The notes beneath the pieces are model-generated. The model ran no database searches. It saw only the letters and a program-made list of their open reading frames with translations, and was not told the origin of the DNA. From NCBI GenBank assembly GCA_004151065.3, contig NWUY0300013661.1, forward strand, positions 58,118-78,160: a DNA stretch of 20,043 nt, written 5' to 3'. The position numbers were made by a program, and so were the translations under genes. The DNA is from Larix sibirica (Eukaryota; Streptophyta; Pinopsida; Pinales; Pinaceae). Below are positions 19,463-20,043 of this stretch, in pieces. Position 1 is the first letter of the stretch. Each line of letters begins with the position of its first letter.

Positions 19463-19918
19463 CATGAAACTCGTGAGAAATCAAAATATCATGAGGAGTC
19501 GAGGAAAGATAAGGAATAATAAAAGCTTGAAATAGGAAACTCCAATAACCATTCTTATCATCACTTGTTTAAAATGGAAGAGAAGGTATAAATCAATCTC
19601 TATGAAGGTGAGGCAGACATACTTAAATTGAATCGTTAGTTGCAACAATTAGATATCTATGTTAGTGTGCATAATGTATGAGAGGGGTGTAAAATAACTA
19701 TTGATAAATTGAAGCTACAAGGCTATGCATAAACTTGGTGGGAGTGCCACATCAAGGCATTTAGGCTCAGGATACGACCAACAATAACTAAGTGGGATTT
19801 ATTCAAAGACTTACTAAAGTACCACTTTTACCCTATTGGGTACGAACATGACTAATGGCGTGGATCAATCTAGTCATGAGTAGAGTTCTACACAAATTGT
19901 GTGAATAAAATCTCTAAT
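19463..19918 (+). pseudogene. Ty3/gypsy gag (Retrotrans_gag) with in-frame stops only
   Basis: One frame can be followed from 19463 to 19879 without any frame change. It reads a charged lead (HETREKSKYHEESRKDKE), MEEKV at 19574, INLYEGEADILKLN, IDKLKLQGYA, then TWWE at 19733, ITKWDLFKDLLKYHFYPIGY and a C-terminal VEFYTN. These are the marks of the plant gypsy gag core: the EGE.D..KL start, the WW pair and the F-YPIGY motif. In-frame stops begin at 19517, 19520, 19589, 19637, 19679, 19730, 19853, 19871 and 19877. Similarity fades near 19918. Gag would form the virus-like particle; this copy is dead. It is the 5' end of an element that should continue towards or past the window edge. Confidence 0.85.
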
Positions 19919-20043
19919 TGAATTTATAATAATACAAACACAAGATTATATAGATTTTACATCAAGAAAACTAAATCATCAAACTTGGAGATGAATCCTC
20001 AAAAAGATCCTAATAAATGAAAACTAAATATAATAATAATTCT
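19919..20043. other. AT-rich end of window, no gene recognised
   Basis: The gag reading dissolves into A/T-rich sequence with stops in all frames. It may be a further decayed gag or a later insertion. Confidence 0.4.

Overview
The window reads as non-coding, repeat-dominated nuclear DNA of a seed plant. It is AT-rich, has no convincing intact protein gene and no RNA gene, and carries several decayed LTR retrotransposons whose primer-binding sites resemble the plant initiator-tRNA-Met type. A large-genome plant such as a conifer fits best, but that is inference: no species-diagnostic gene is present.

The most important structural fact is that the window contains assembly duplications. It has exactly four N characters (1117, 1489, 4832, 10171). 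At each one the sequence ending at the N is repeated starting just after it: 13 bp, 9 bp, about 2.26 kb and 3,063 bp. These look like overlapping contig ends joined by a one-base gap instead of being merged. Removing them leaves about 14.7 kb of unique sequence. Features in 2573-7091 and 7108-13234 that appear twice should be counted once.

Layout. 1-1206: possible LTR remnant (+) with a TATA box and a weak primer-binding site. 1207-2535: nothing recognised. 2536-7091 (about 2.3 kb unique, shown twice): two kinds of roughly 125-bp tandem repeat, older diverged direct repeats, a candidate first coding exon on the minus strand with a good splice donor, and an AT-rich 63-bp tandem repeat. 7108-13303 (about 3.1 kb unique, shown twice): unassigned sequence with a 93-bp repeat, a 20-bp perfect palindrome and an (AT)11 tract, ending in a well-formed minus-strand LTR (TG...CA, 439 bp) next to a primer-binding site. 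13304-14116: nothing recognised. 14117-14655: TATA box and primer-binding site of another plus-strand LTR-like remnant.

15463-18226 is a badly decayed plus-strand Ty3/gypsy-type gag-pol: coiled-coil segment, G-patch domain with TFIP11/STIP-like flank, two CCHC-like knuckles, reverse transcriptase traces, integrase with an internal deletion, the C-terminal pol tail, then a polypurine tract. About 18227-19120 is a putative LTR. 19463-19918 is the gag of a Ty3/gypsy element, in one frame with nine stops. The order pol-LTR-gag in one orientation suggests two elements head to tail, possibly sharing an LTR. None of these elements can encode a full protein. The point of most biological interest is the G-patch domain lying inside a retroelement gag region.
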